DNA of 64,000 nucleotides from Opeltia flavorubescens (Eukaryota; Ascomycota; Lecanoromycetes; Teloschistales; Teloschistaceae). Every line of letters begins with the position of its first letter. Position 1 is the stretch's first letter. The stretch spans positions 798,667 through 862,666 of the forward strand of contig KE546970.1 of the NCBI GenBank assembly GCA_000442125.1. The letters run 5' to 3'. A program made the translations under genes and the position numbers. The notes under the pieces are model-generated. The model was not told the DNA's origin and made no database searches. It was given only the letters and a program-made list of their open reading frames with translations. This document shows positions 39,768 to 51,550 of the stretch, piece after piece.

Positions 39768-42700
39768 ATGTTACTTACAAGCCGGGAGCGACACCTCTGC
39801 CAGATCCTTCGGGATTTGCCAGCAAACCACAATTACCGCTACGATGAGTCCGCCAGGACCGCTCTCTTACAAGGGCTTTTTAAATCACTGTCAGCTGAGA
39901 AAGACGACTTCCTCAGGCTTCTTTTCCGCGGGGCGGCCCCCCCAATTTCGCAGCCATGGTGTCTCCGGGAAGCTCAAGGGCTGGTAGAAGGCGCCGAATA
40001 TTCAGAAGGAGCAAGAGGTAGAAGATGTGGGCATATCTTCAAAAACGCAGAGGCAATCTACCGTTGCAGAACATGTGAAGTCGATGATACTTCTGTCCTC
40101 TGCAGTCGCTGCTTCAACACTTCAGAACATGACGCCCACGTAGTTTCCGTCACCATGTCGTCTGGTAACGGTGGCTGTTGTGATTGTGGAGATCCGGAAG
40201 CTTGGAAAATGCCCGTAATATGTGCTATTCATGCTTCGGATTCCTCGAAAAGCGCCGGGAAAGCACGGGATATACCACAGCTGCCGGATGAGCTGTTGGA
40301 AAGTATAAGTATGACTATAGGAAGAACATTCGATTACATCTGCGATGTGATTTCGTGTTCGCCGGAACAACTACGATTGCAGAAGACGGAGGAATCAATT
40401 AGACACGACGAGCGGCTATCTCACCTGGCTTCAAAGTGGTATGAAGAGGCCGATGACCCAGATCCAGAGTTTGCACTGATTCTCTGGAATGATGAAAAGC
40501 ATACAGTTGACGAGGTGAAGAATCAAGTCGCACGTGCTTGCAAGAGGGAACTTGCTTTTGGCTTAGCCAAGGCCAATGAGACCAACGATTATGGACGTAG
40601 CGTTGTTACATATTCGAAAGACGTGAAGAAATTGCTGAAGACCGCAAAGATCATTGAAGAGATCAAGATAACAGTCACCATTCGGTCATCACGAGATACC
40701 TTCAGAGAACAAATGTGTGGCACGATGATTGAGTGGCTCCAGGACATCGACGGCTGCAGTATTGGGCAAGATCACGAGAGTCTACGGAACACGATCTGCA
40801 AGGAGATGCTGAAGCAGTGGCGAACCGGCAGTGCTGCAGCAAATTCGTCGGTGGGCAAAGATGGCATGGACGACCACGAGATTGAAGATAATGAGGCAGA
40901 TATGCGCATGGCTGCAGCTCAACTCTTCCGTCGTGAGATAGTTGGCCGTATTATTCGACCCATTGTGACGGACAGCGATTCGGACGGAAACTCCAACGAG
41001 AATGACCTAGATGATGGAGATGATGAGGCTGATAGTCATGTCAACGATGACGAGATGGATCTTGATATGGACCTCGCTCCAGAGGTTAGAGCAGCGGGCC
41101 GAGATTTAGATATGCGAGCGTCTGGCGAGCCTGAGGATCCTGTCGAGGTATCTGAAGCAACATTCGCTGGATACCCACCTCCACCTCCACCGCCGCCTAT
41201 ATCACGATCAAGAAGGGGCTTGTCTCATCAAAGATCACTCTCCGCCACAGATGTTCCAGGGCCTCTCATCTCTTCGAGCTCGAAAGTCAACATTGAGATT
41301 CCCAGGACACCGATGCAGCAACCTCGGAGGCCGCAGACGAGGCCGCCCGCTTACTGGCTTGAACAACCAGAAGGGTATGCGTCGAGAGAGCATGTACCAC
41401 TTCATGAAGACCTCCGTCAACGGATCAGACTCGACTGGCTGATTCTCTTTGATCTAAGACTCTGGAAAAAAGCAAGGACTGACCTCCGAGAGCTTTATAT
41501 TCAATCGGTAGTCACAGTACCCACCTTCAAGCGAATATTGGGACTCCGATTTGCAGGGCTATATACCGTCCTTTCGCAACTCTACCTCATTGCTGACCGT
41601 GAGCCGGATCATTCAATCATCCACCTGTCAACTCAGATGCTTACAACTCCTTCAATCACCGAAGAAATAGTTGAAAGGGGCAATTTCCTTACTGCGCTGG
41701 TCGCCATACTGTACACTTTTTTGACGCGTCGTCAGGTTGGGCTCCCATGGGAAGTCTCTGTGGGTGATACACTGGCTTATGATGCGGGCTCGGTAACGAA
41801 CCGGCGGATGCAGCATCCTTTTGCACACCTGAAGCATTTATTTGATTGCGAATACGTCCATGAAAAGCTGCGCACCGAAGAGCGTTATACCCTTCAATTC
41901 CTTGATCTAATTAGACTTCCACAAGGTATTTGTCCGAATGTCAGAGCTGTGGGAGAGCATGTTGAATACGAGACGGACACATGGATAGGAGCATCGCTGC
42001 TGATTAGGGACATCAATCGGTTGTGCCGAGTCTTCCCGGACTCATTCGTCTGTCATACGCCCGAGGATCTCACGAATCTGTCCAGAGTCATACGCACCGT
42101 TGCAAAAGCAACCGTGATCAATGCTACGGGAGCGGAAAGGGCTCGCTTTGATCAAGCTGAGATCAAAGAAGAGATCAGGTTCAAGTTCCTCCAGCCCTTC
42201 GATTTTGAGTCACAGCTGAACGGCCCACGGCCACAGCACGCTGTCGTTGACTTTATTGTCGAGAAGGAGCCCATCAGTTTTCACCACCCGTTACATTATA
42301 CACTATCTTGGCTGATTGGGCAAGCGAAAAGTATGTCATCCTCCATGTTGAGATCTCTGCTCTGTTTCACCAGTGAGGAATTGCGAGAGTCGCCGTCGTA
42401 CAGAATTCTTGTTCCGGACTTTGAGCCCGATAAGTACTTGCTGGCTCTCTTCGACTCACCTTTGCGAGTATGCGCTTGGCTGGCGCAAATGAAAGCTGGC
42501 ATGTGGGTACGCAATGGCCTGAGCCTTCGACATCAGATGGGGACATATCGAGGTTTCGCAAACCGAGATCACGCCCACAACCGTGACATATTCCTACTAC
42601 AGACAGCGCTGGTTGTCTGCGATCCAACTGTGATCCTGGCGTCAATGATCGACCGCTTTGGTATGGACGACTGGATGAGAGGGAATTATGTTCTTCGTGC

Positions 42701-45700
42701 GGGTTTCGAGACAAACCAGCAATTGGATGTAGCAGAAGACTTCATCCACCTCATGATCATTCTTCTGAGCGACCGGACTCTACTACAACCCCAAGCCGAC
42801 GCGACAAAACCTCAAGTATTGGGTATACGGCGCGACCTCACGCATATCCTTTGCTTCAAACCGATGCCGTTCTCAGAGCTTTACAGCCGACTGTCGGAGA
42901 AAGTGCAGGATGCTGAAGAATTTCAGAATATACTGGAGGCTATGACAAACTTCAAAGCCCCGGAAGGACTTTCTGATTCTGGCACCTTCGAGCTGAAACC
43001 CGAGTTTCTTGCTGACGTAGATCCGTACATCGCCCACTTCAGCAAGAATCAACGAGATGAGGCCGAGAACGCTTATCGAACTTGGATGGCGAAGGTCACT
43101 GGCAAGGCAGCCTCGGAAATCGTGCTTGAACCCAAATTGCAGCCAATCTCCTCGGGCCTCTTTAAAGACCTAGCTGCATTCACGAGGACAATGTTGTTCG
43201 CACAGATCGTGTATTATTCCCTATCTTTCCCTCTTGTTGCTCAGACCACGCTGCAAATTCCAGACACTCGGCTTGAGGCTTTCCTGCAGGTGGTACTACA
43301 TCTAGTCCTGGGGGCCGTGATCGAAGATGAACGATTCGAGGTAGACGATATGAGCGACAATGAAGACTCGTTCGTGCTCAATGCGCTCTGCAAGACCGCC
43401 CACACAGGCCCTTATCTGCCAACAGTATTCAGTCTTCTGGTGAAGATGCTGGAAAACGACAAGCTCAAAGCTTGCCATCCCAAGATCCGCCTGATAATGC
43501 ATCGATTGCAGCAGCGCCGGCCTCGCCTTTATGCGGCTTCGGTCGCGCAGATCCATTCATCAGGCAATGCAACTCAGCGGATGCTCCTTGATAGGCTTGG
43601 GGCAGAATCGCCATTAACACCACTATCTGATGATTCTGAAGCCAAACGTCAGCAAGCACAAGAAGTCCGAGAGGCAAAGAAGCGCCAAGCGTTGGATCGG
43701 CAGGCAAAGATCATGGCCAACTTCCAGCAACAGCAACAAAACTTCGAGAAGGCGAATCAAGATAGTATCGACTGGGGCGAAGACGACTTTGACGATGTTG
43801 CATCCACAGCAACTGGCGCTGCTGAAGAACATAGGAAGATGTGGAAATATCCTGCGGACAACTGTTTGGTCTGCCAGGAGGAGGTGAATGATTCGCGATT
43901 GTACGGGACCTTTGGGCTCATTATGAGCAGCAACATCTTTCGACAGACAGATCTGCGAGACGAGGAGCTCGTTGGCGAAGTTTTATCAACACCAACCAGT
44001 CTTGATCGTTCAGCAGAGTCCATCCGGCCTTTTGGGCTAGCGGGTCAGAATCGGGAACGCGTCCGGAAACTGGCTTCGGATGGGGAGGAAATTGTCGCGG
44101 AGCATCAAGGACTCGGAAAAGGCTTCTCCCCAGTGAACACGGCAAGAGGCACCATCTCGACTGGTTGCGGTCATGTAATGCATTACAAATGCTTTGAGAC
44201 CTTCAGTGCTTCTGCACATCGACGGCAGACGCATCAGATCCCGCGAAACCATCCGGAGCGACTCGAGCGGAAAGAGTTTGTGTGCCCGCTTTGTAAAGCA
44301 CTGGGGAATACATTCCTGCCGATTATTTGGAAGGGTAAGGAGGAAGCATTTCCGGGAGTGCTTCAAGTCGATGTCCCTTTCAATGAATGGATCTCGACTG
44401 GAATCAGCCTTGCGGTCTCGAGATTCCAGAAACAAGCTGTTGGCGAGGATGGCAGTCGATTCAAGGAACTCTTCGTGAACTATACATCCACAAACATCAC
44501 CTCTTCTTTATCCTCGAGGTTAATCCAGGCTCAAGTCACCGGGCCAGCGTCGAGTCAGCATCCGAGCAGAAGCTCCGTATTCGGACTGCAACCCATCATG
44601 CCCGGCCACTTCCCACATGACGAGGCAAACAATCCGTTTCCACCCTCTAACCCGCTGGCACCAGAATCTGTCTTGATGCAAGAGCTCATGGTTGTCTATC
44701 AGAGACTAAGGGACACGATCAAAGCGAACGAGCTGAGTGACCGAACCTATCCTGCCAAACCAGCAAGCTCACCGGAAGATTTAATCCATACCGATACTCT
44801 GCCGAGGACGTTGGGATACTCCATTGCCGCGACTGAGATTGCTCAAAGAGGCACCCAAGCCGATTCTGGCATCACTTTGCTTGAGAAAATCCCGTCTCTT
44901 GCATTGACACACCTTCGCATACTCTCCGAAACTGCTTCATCCTATATTGCCGTAGGGGGGATGCGCAACTCCGGCATGAATCGGTCAGCACCGGAATTTT
45001 CCGAGACAAACGTCAATCAGCTCTTACAGCTCTTCGCTGGCCACCCTCACATTGTGAGCATTGGACTTGAGGCATGGAGCAACCACAGCAAAATCATGCT
45101 CCCGCCAGCTATATCGCAAGATCCATTCGTTTTTCTGGCCGAATGTTCCGTTTGTCTGGTCCCGGCCTTCAATCTCGAAATCCACCACATCGTCCGTCTG
45201 TGCTACTTACTCGAGCTGACCAAAGTAATCGTTTGTCTGCTGAATGCTCCGCGCTTGCCCATATACGCAAAACATGAGATGAGAACCGGTCAGTCTGAGC
45301 CTTCGAACCAGCAGATGCATGCCTTTGTGGAGCTTGTCCATTGTGTTCATCGCGTCTGGACCAAATCTTACGACCACGTTTTCACGGCCGACCCCTCTTC
45401 CGTAATATTGGCGCGAAGCTGGTACGAGATGCTTCGCATTTACGCTTTGCCATTTCTACGCAAAGTGGCTATACTCCTTCATGTGAGATATGGTCTGGAT
45501 ATCCCTACGATAGGATCTATGGATACCGATGGGTCGGAGCTTGAACGATTGACGAGGATCTTACGGTTGCCAAGTCTGACGGACATGTTCCTCTCCGTCA
45601 CGGCATCGGGCAGCATATCTTCACGTATGGTTGTAGGCTGGATCGAGCATTGGAGGTGGAGCCAAAAGCAACCTGCTCTTATCCAAGCTGCAAGAGCTGG

Positions 45701-46257
45701 CTTGCAACTTAACCATCCCATCATATTCGAATTAATTGGTCTTCCAAAAGCATACGACACTCTCACAGCCGAGACGATCAAGCGCCGATGTCCCACAACT
45801 GGCAAAGAGCTATCCGATCCTGTTCTGTGCCTTTTCTGCGGTGCTATCTTCTGTAGCCAAGCGACGTGCTGTTTGAAGAACAATCGCGGAGGGTGCAACC
45901 AGCACATTAGAAAGTGAGTCTACACCCAGAGCATTGTGTATTTCTATCGCTTCTCCTTGAGACTCCACTGACTCCTCTTCTACCTTTAGCTGCGGCCGTA
46001 ATGTCGGTCTTTTCATCAACATACGCAAATGTAATGTTTTATTCCTTCACGAACGAAACGGCAGTTGGCACAATGCCCCGTACCTTGATAAATTTGGCGA
46101 AGTGGATTCAGGATTGAGGCACAACCGGCAGCTGTTTCTCAACCAGCGTCGTTATGACGCTCTGCTTCGTAATGTATGGTTGCAGCATGGGATACCGACG
46201 ACCATCTCACGGAAGTTGGAGGCGGATATCAACAACGGTGGGTGGGAAACGTTGTGA
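39768..46257 (+). CDS. ubr1: E3 ubiquitin ligase Ubr1 (N-recognin)
   Basis: Two exons, 39768-45913 and 45990-46257 (2137 aa). The UBR box starts near residue 87 (CGHIFKN, CRTCEVDDTSVLCSRCF, HDAHVV, GGCCDCGDPEAW) and binds N-terminal degrons. Acidic stretches and a Pro run follow. A RING-H2 finger is near residues 1365-1515 (CLVCQEE, STGCGHVMHYKCFETF, EFVCPLCKALGN). The C-terminal UBR autoinhibitory domain includes CLFCGAIFCSQATCC and, after the intron, NCGRNVGLFINIRK and NAPYLDKFGEVDSGLR. Ubr1 targets proteins of the N-end rule pathway for proteasomal breakdown in cytosol and nucleus. The last exon is needed for the family's conserved end and reads in frame. Confidence 0.95.
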
Positions 46258-46749
46258 TGCGGATGCCTCGCAGCTGAGTCATGATTAGCTTTGCCTACGA
46301 TGTGGGTGGATGAAGAATTGACAAATTTGGTTTGGATTGATGTTGAGGATGTGCTTCTTAACGAACAGAATCAAATGGAATGAATTATTTAGCGAGACTA
46401 GCATTAAGGATTACGCTTTGGCTGGCTAGGAGCTGCACAGAGGTAGGTATGCTTTGCTGCCTGATATGGCTGGTGACGATGGATGGTGCTGGCGTGGTGT
46501 ACACGGGCTTGTAGATACATATGGAAGTTATTAAGAAAGAATTTAGTTCTCTACCTTAGATCAAGATATCTGTTACTTGATTAATATTGGCGCTTACAAT
46601 ATGCTTTTTTTAAGGTATTGCGGTATAACGGTTTACTCGCTCGGTCGCAATGACTCGCCTCCTGAGAGCAATATCAATTCCTCACCGAAGCAAATGAGCG
46701 ATGAGGTAGCAATTCAGTGGAAATGAATGGCCCGTCCCATCCGTCATTT
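46258..46749. other. convergent 3' spacer ubr1 / WD40 gene
   Basis: About 490 bp between two stop codons facing each other. No coding region or repeat is supported; both 3' UTRs should lie here. Confidence 0.4.
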
Positions 46750-48292
46750 TCAATCTTCGACTCCATCCATCCGTTCCGCTCCGTCCATCTCTTCCTTCAT
46801 CACTTCATCCAACTTCTCCTCCAGCTTCTCTTCCAATTTACCTCCTTCTTCCTCGCCGTCTTCCACTTTCGGTTCCATTTCCCTCTCCCAAACCCGAACC
46901 GTCTTATCCAATCCGCAACTCACCATCAGCCCCTCCTTTCCCCATGTGTCTACCCCCAACACACACCCTTCATGCGCCCTCTCCCTCTGCAAAACCGCCT
47001 TGCTTTGCACATCCCACCACAAAATCTCCCCCGTCTCGCTCCCGCTAACCGCATACGCTTTCTTTTCCCCGAGCCCCACCTTCCCGTCATGATCGCCGTA
47101 CACGCCAAACGCCCCGCCAATGCTGAATCTGATATTCTGATGTCCCTGGTAAGTTTTAACGCACCTCCCCTCCACATAATTCCACAGCCGCACGCATGAG
47201 TCCAACGTCCAGGCCAAAACAAACTTACCGTTGGGAGAGAATCGCACGCTGCTCACGGGAGCATTGTCTTCGTGGACTAGCGTTCTCAGACACTGACCTG
47301 TTGCTGTGTCCCAGATACGGATCAATCCGTCCCCGGCGCAGCTGACGATTAGGGTTCCATCTCTGACAAAGTCAACCCCGCCTACGGGATCCGAGTGCGC
47401 GGGTAGAGAGCGCATGACACGTGCTGTTCGTACGTCCCAGAGAAATACCGCTTCATCGTAGCTGCCGCTAACCAGCATGTTTCCCTTTGGGGAGAAAGCG
47501 ATGGAATAGATGTAGTTATGATGGCCGAGGAGATGCAAGGGGTATGCTTTTCCCGTTATGGCGTCCCAGAGACGAATGCTCTTATCGTCTGAGCCGGAGG
47601 CCAGAGTGCGGCTGTCCGGGGACCAGGCGAGGGTGGAGATACCGGCGAGGTGGCCGGAGAGGATACGGAGGAGTTTACCGGTAGGGAGGGACCAGACTCT
47701 GATGGTGCCGTCAGCGGCTGCGGAGATGTCGATCTCAGTATTTGGGTGCACGTTGTTGAAAAGATAAAGGAGCAAATAACGGAAGGGGGGAAAACGAACA
47801 GCAACTTGCTATCATATCGCCTTTTGGGGAGATGCGGACGGCGGCAACGCCTTTCCGGTGTCCGTGCAGAACCATTTTCTGCCTATACGGGACGTAGCGG
47901 GCCTCTTTTGGGGAGGAAGGCGGCGGGGTTGCGGGAGATGCGGGAGCTTCGATGGGGGTAAGAAGCGATATCTCGCTGGGAGTGTCGGGGGTGACATGTC
48001 TGGAGACGGTGGGCCGCAGACTACGACTCCCGCTGTCGCGATAGAATGTATGAATGGTGTGGTCGAGTTCGTCGGGGCTGTCCTCGGGATCGGATGCTTC
48101 ATAGCTGTGACGTAGGTGTTCGGCGGAGGTGCGGCGGATGTTGTTGGAGCTGGTCCGGCGGTGGTAGGTGGGTGTTTCGTGGTCGGAGCTGGCGGCGAGC
48201 TCGTCGGGAGAGCTATAGCGGGATGGAGAACGGATACCGTTGACGCGTCTTCTTTTAGAAGAGCGAAGCTGAAGAGGGTCGGAGTCATTCAT
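46750..48292 (-). CDS. WD40 protein of the WDR5/Swd3 type
   Basis: Two exons, 48292-47800 and 47717-46750 (486 aa). The start MNDSDPLQLRSSKRRR opens a disordered, Ser- and Pro-rich region of about 130 residues with a basic cluster. Seven WD40 blades follow, with clear GH and WD ends (VLHGHRKGVAAVRISP, SCSADGTIRVWSL, SGSDDKSIRLWDA, GSYDEAVFLWDV, CAGDGLIRIWDT, CVRLWNY, GLDKTVRVWE). The tail is Glu- and Lys-rich. Blade spacing and sequence resemble WDR5/Swd3, a core part of the COMPASS H3K4 methyltransferase. The N-terminal extension and acidic tail are longer than in WDR5, so a relative with another role is possible. Frame is kept across the intron (SC|SADG). Confidence 0.75.
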
Positions 48293-48651
48293 GACAGAAA
48301 TTGGTATAGGGATAACAATTGACTTCACCAGAGAATATTCAACATATCCATACCTGGGACGACAAGGTTGATCTCCAGGAAATCTGATAGGGCTGAGGTT
48401 TGATTACAGACTTGCTTAGTCACCACTGCATGTGTAGTCAGGGGTTTCGAAAGGAAATCCTAGCTTCTTTTATGGAACGATAGGTAGAACTTCAATCCGG
48501 TAGATGTAAGAATCATAATGTCGTAGTGACCTATCCTTCGATTCACGCACTCGATAACTTTTCTTTGTTAACAACTCAAATCGTGCTGTATTTCATTATA
48601 GATCATCATCAGTTTGATTTTGCCCGTGTTTTGAAGTCTTTAAGTTTTGTA
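48293..48651. promoter_or_regulatory. divergent promoter region WD40 gene / isc1
   Basis: 359 bp between the preferred starts. Both genes have in-frame upstream Met codons (48328 minus, 48526 plus) that would extend the proteins into this region with unconserved, hydrophobic sequence. Confidence 0.4.
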
Positions 48652-50421
48652 ATGAATCATTCGGAAAAGGACAACGACTTGCCTCTGTCGATCAACATCT
48701 TAACATTCAATTGCTGGGGTCTCAAGTATCTGGCTAAGTGGCGAAAGGAGCGTCTGGATGAAATAGGGCGGTCAATTGCCACCACGGTCCCAACTCCAGA
48801 AATTGTTGGTCTTCAAGAATGCTGGACCCAAGAAGACTATCTTGCGATCAGAAGGCAAACCCGACACATTCTTCCCTACGGGAAATTCTACTACAGTGGC
48901 ATATTTGGCGGTGGCTTAGCCATACTGTCCAAATGGCCAATTATTGAGTCGAACATGGTCCGGTATCCACTGAATGGTCGACCTACCGCTTTCTTTCGTG
49001 GCGATTGGTTTGTTGGCAAAGGCGTTGCTTGTGCAAGCATCCAGATCGGACCGGGTAGAGAAAATACTGTTGAAGTGTTCTGTACCCATCTGCACGCTCC
49101 ATATGAGCGAGAACCAAACGATTCATACATGTGTCATCGAATTGCTCAAGCTTGGGAAATTGCTCGGTTAATGCGTGCAGCGGCCGAGAGAGGCCATCCG
49201 ATCATTGGACTGGGAGACTTCAACATGGTCCCACTAAGTCTTGCCCACCAACTGATTACAACACACGCACCAGTAGAGGATGTGTGGAGGGTTCTGCATC
49301 CAGAGTCCTCCCTCGGTGCAGCAAGCCAGCCGGCGGAAAAAGAAAGAAGAAGAGAAACTCCCAACGTAGTATACAATTTACGGGAGAACGGCGCGACGTG
49401 CGATAGTGCTTTGAATACCTGGCGTTGGAGCAAGCAGCAGCAAAAAGCGCTTTCCAACGGCGATGATGTCACCGTTGACCTCAAAATGCCAGATCCCCGG
49501 GCCAAACGTCTTGATTATATCTTCTTCGGCAAGGTATTCTCGCAATCCTCGGCTTCACAGTCCCAATGGCGCATTCAGAGCGCCAAAGTCGGCATGACCG
49601 ACCGTCATCCGACGCTCAATTGCTCCCTCAGCGATCACTTTTCTGTAGAAGCCACCATTTTCCGCGGCTCAGAATCTCAAATGACAGGCCCAGCCACTGT
49701 GCCCGACCGTTCATCCGCTCATGAGCAGACCAGTGATACAGCTCTCCAAATTCTGACGAACTCCTCCCTCCATCCAACGCTGTACACGTCTTACAATCCT
49801 TCTCCTACCTCATCCATCCTTCCTCCCCTTCTCGCTCGCACACCGTCACCGTCCAATCCCCACCCCACTCAGCCATCTTTGTCGTCGATGTCTGCTAGCC
49901 TGCCTTCAAAAGTCTACAGTGAGATTCTGGACATTGTTTCCGCTTATAGAGCGCGGGAACATCGCCAACGTCGGCTTCGTCTTTCACACTTCCTTGCATC
50001 AATATTAATATCAGTAATCTGTTTCATCGCCATCTGGTGGTCAAGCCACGCTGGGATCTCGTTCATGCTCGTTTTCATAAGCACGCTAAACTTTGGCGCA
50101 GGCGTGATCGATGGGCTGATAGGCGGACTGTTCGTAAGTAGCGAGTTGAGGGCGCTCAAAGAATTCGCGTGGGAGATAGCAAAGGCTCAAGAGATAGCTG
50201 AAGAGGCTGAGGCAGGGAATATAAGAGCGATCGAGGGTGTTGATGCGCAGGGAATCGCTAAAGCCGATGGTCGCCATGTGAAGAAAGACAAGGATACCTC
50301 CGGTCCGGAAAATAGGAAGGACGACGGAGACAAGGAGAAAGAGCTGTGGGAGATGGTAAGGGATAGCAAAGAGTACAATGGAAAAGAGAACGTCCCAAGA
50401 GGACACGTGAGAATGAGGTAG
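48652..50421 (+). CDS. isc1: inositol phosphosphingolipid phospholipase C (Isc1), neutral sphingomyelinase family
   Basis: A single exon of 589 aa from the Met at 48652 (MNHSEKDNDLPLSIN). The frame opens earlier, at 48526, but the added 42 residues look untranslated. Endonuclease/exonuclease/phosphatase-fold motifs in order: LTFNCWGLKYLAKWR, GLQECW with the metal-binding Glu, GGGLAILSKWPI, VFCTHLHAPY, GLGDFNM, RLDYIFF and SDHFSVEA with the catalytic His. A low-complexity Ser/Pro linker follows, then two membrane spans near the C terminus and an acidic tail. Isc1 cleaves inositol phosphosphingolipids to ceramide. It is convergent with the arsenite methyltransferase, with stops 74 bp apart. Confidence 0.9.
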   Translation: MNHSEKDNDLPLSINILTFNCWGLKYLAKWRKERLDEIGRSIATTVPTPEIVGLQECWTQEDYLAIRRQTRHILPYGKFYYSGIFGGGLAILSKWPIIESNMVRYPLNGRPTAFFRGDWFVGKGVACASIQIGPGRENTVEVFCTHLHAPYEREPNDSYMCHRIAQAWEIARLMRAAAERGHPIIGLGDFNMVPLSLAHQLITTHAPVEDVWRVLHPESSLGAASQPAEKERRRETPNVVYNLRENGATCDSALNTWRWSKQQQKALSNGDDVTVDLKMPDPRAKRLDYIFFGKVFSQSSASQSQWRIQSAKVGMTDRHPTLNCSLSDHFSVEATIFRGSESQMTGPATVPDRSSAHEQTSDTALQILTNSSLHPTLYTSYNPSPTSSILPPLLARTPSPSNPHPTQPSLSSMSASLPSKVYSEILDIVSAYRAREHRQRRLRLSHFLASILISVICFIAIWWSSHAGISFMLVFISTLNFGAGVIDGLIGGLFVSSELRALKEFAWEIAKAQEIAEEAEAGNIRAIEGVDAQGIAKADGRHVKKDKDTSGPENRKDDGDKEKELWEMVRDSKEYNGKENVPRGHVRMR

Positions 50422-50495
50422 AATCTTATTCTTAATGGTTCTACCTCATCATTGCCCGCAGCGCGAATCCTGTATTGGGGAAAAAGTTGGCCCAC

Positions 50496-51550
50496 TCAAT
50501 TCACTGGTTTGACGGCATATATCTTGAATGAGCCTGTACAGCCATGAGCTTCCCTTGCACAATAAGAGGAAAAAGGAAGAGTCCTTACCAGCCCACTTAT
50601 TTAGATCGATATCCGTTTGCTTCTCAACTTTCTTCTCCTCGTTCTTACTACCGGAACACGACCATGTTGATTTGCTAGCGGGACCACAACAGCCAAGTAC
50701 CTCGTTGTTCTTGCTTGCGGTCTTGTAGACATTCAAGTCACTATTATCAGCTACGATCAATGTATCTACGGAAATCAATCAGATTAGCCTGTTACTATAA
50801 ACGATTTGAACGATCGAATACCTATGAATCCCGCGTCACTGAGGTAATTCTCGCACTCCTCTCGCCGACTGGCACCGGAGATACAACCAACATACAGCGC
50901 CATATCATTCTTCAGTTCATTTGGCATATCTTGCTTGAGGAGAATATCGCTGACAGCGATACGGCCGTTCGGTTTGAGTAATCGGAACATTTCACGGTAC
51001 GCCAATGGCTTCTCAGCTTCGGGTACGAGGTTAATAACGCAGTTACTAATAATACAGTCTGCTGTAGCATCAGGTAGACTGATATCTGTAAGTTTTGACT
51101 CTACGAAGGAAGTATTTTCGGCATTGATTTTTCGTTTTATGCCGTTGGCTCGTTCAAGCATATCCTACGGTGTAGATGGTCAGCTCACAAACCTGAAAAT
51201 TAAACATCAAGGCTATCTCATATCTTTACCTTGTTCATATCTACACCGATTACATTGCCAGACGTCCCAACCTTCTTTGCAGCTTGGAAGACATCGAAAC
51301 CTGCACCGCTACCGAGGTCGATGACCGTCTCGCCTTCTCGGAGATGTGCGACAGCAAAGGGGTTACCGCAGCTTAGGCCCAAGTTTGACTCTGCTGGAGC
51401 ATTTGTGAGCTCTTCTTTCGAATAACCGAATGCAGAGGCTACTCTTGTGCCGTAGCCGCTGTCACTGTTGTCTTTCTTTGCTGTAGAGCCATAGTGCTCC
51501 TGTACGCCGGCATAGACAGTCTTCGGGTCGAGCGTGGTGGTGGTAGTCAT
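50496..51550 (-). CDS. arsenite S-adenosylmethionine methyltransferase (AS3MT/ArsM)
   Basis: Four exons: 51550-51230, 51164-50822, 50765-50589 and 50533-50496 (292 aa). The Rossmann SAM site is [13 protein letters not shown] with GVDM at strand 2. Three conserved cysteines are present: Cys61 (GLSCGNP), Cys149 (SNCVINL) and Cys201 (VGCISG). These match the As(III)-binding set of ArsM enzymes. The C-terminal part has the CCGPASKST motif and ends [12 protein letters not shown]. The enzyme methylates arsenite, giving less toxic or volatile species. Such genes are scattered in fungi, and horizontal origin has been proposed for some. The gene lacks an arsenic-resistance neighbour such as arsB or arsC here. 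Introns are normal for the window, so it is well adapted to this genome. Confidence 0.9.
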
